Positions 6,463 to 6,489 of a DNA stretch of 6,489 nucleotides are shown here, piece by piece (positions within the stretch are counted from its first letter, which is position 1; each line of letters starts with the position of its first letter). The notes beneath the pieces are model-generated. The model saw only the letters and a list, made by a program, of their open reading frames with translations, searched no databases and was not told the DNA's origin. This stretch comes from an uncultured Oscillospiraceae bacterium. GTDB taxonomy: Bacteria > Bacillota > Clostridia > Oscillospirales > Acutalibacteraceae. The DNA lies in contig CAJMBP010000076.1 of assembly GCA_905211675.1 (NCBI GenBank), positions 1-6,489 on the forward strand, read 5' to 3'. The position numbers were made by a program, and so were the translations under genes.

Positions 6463-6489
6463 AATTAAAATTAAATATATAATGTAAAA

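Overview
The window holds one complete phosphate-uptake and phosphate-sensing operon, all on the minus strand: pstS - pstC - pstA - pstB - phoU - phoP(phoB) - phoR. It reads from a promoter region near position 6400 down to an intrinsic terminator near position 30. Short 266-residue lipoprotein PstS, moderately AT-rich DNA, strong AGGAGG-type ribosome binding sites, a PhoR with an extracytoplasmic sensor domain, and the gene order itself all point to a Gram-positive anaerobe of the class Clostridia. Clostridium acetobutylicum is known to have the same seven-gene order. The receiver-domain start (MIWCVDDD) and the PhoR linker look like gut Oscillospirales/Ruminococcaceae-type sequences, but that placement is an inference from memory.

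Layout: 6344-6489 is the upstream regulatory region, with repeated TTTTACA elements (a candidate Pho box) and a possible -10. Then follow pstS (6343-5543), a 51-base gap with a terminator-like hairpin, pstC (5491-4613), pstA (4616-3774), pstB (3777-3022), phoU (3019-2375), phoP (2373-1705) and phoR (1702-56). From pstC onward the genes overlap by 4 bases (ATGA) or are separated by only 1-2 bases. A GC-rich hairpin with a T-run at 14-38 closes the operon.

How it works (family knowledge): PstS captures phosphate outside the membrane and PstC/PstA form the channel. PstB hydrolyses ATP, and PhoU relays the transport state to the PhoR kinase. PhoR phosphorylates PhoP, which activates Pho-regulon promoters. 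With the two-component pair at the operon's end and Pho-box-like repeats at its start, the locus looks like a self-contained positive feedback circuit.

I see no mobile element, RNA gene, CRISPR array, pseudogene or unknown ORF. All seven proteins are full length with their key motifs intact. I do not find a previously undescribed system here; the points most worth a second look are regulatory.
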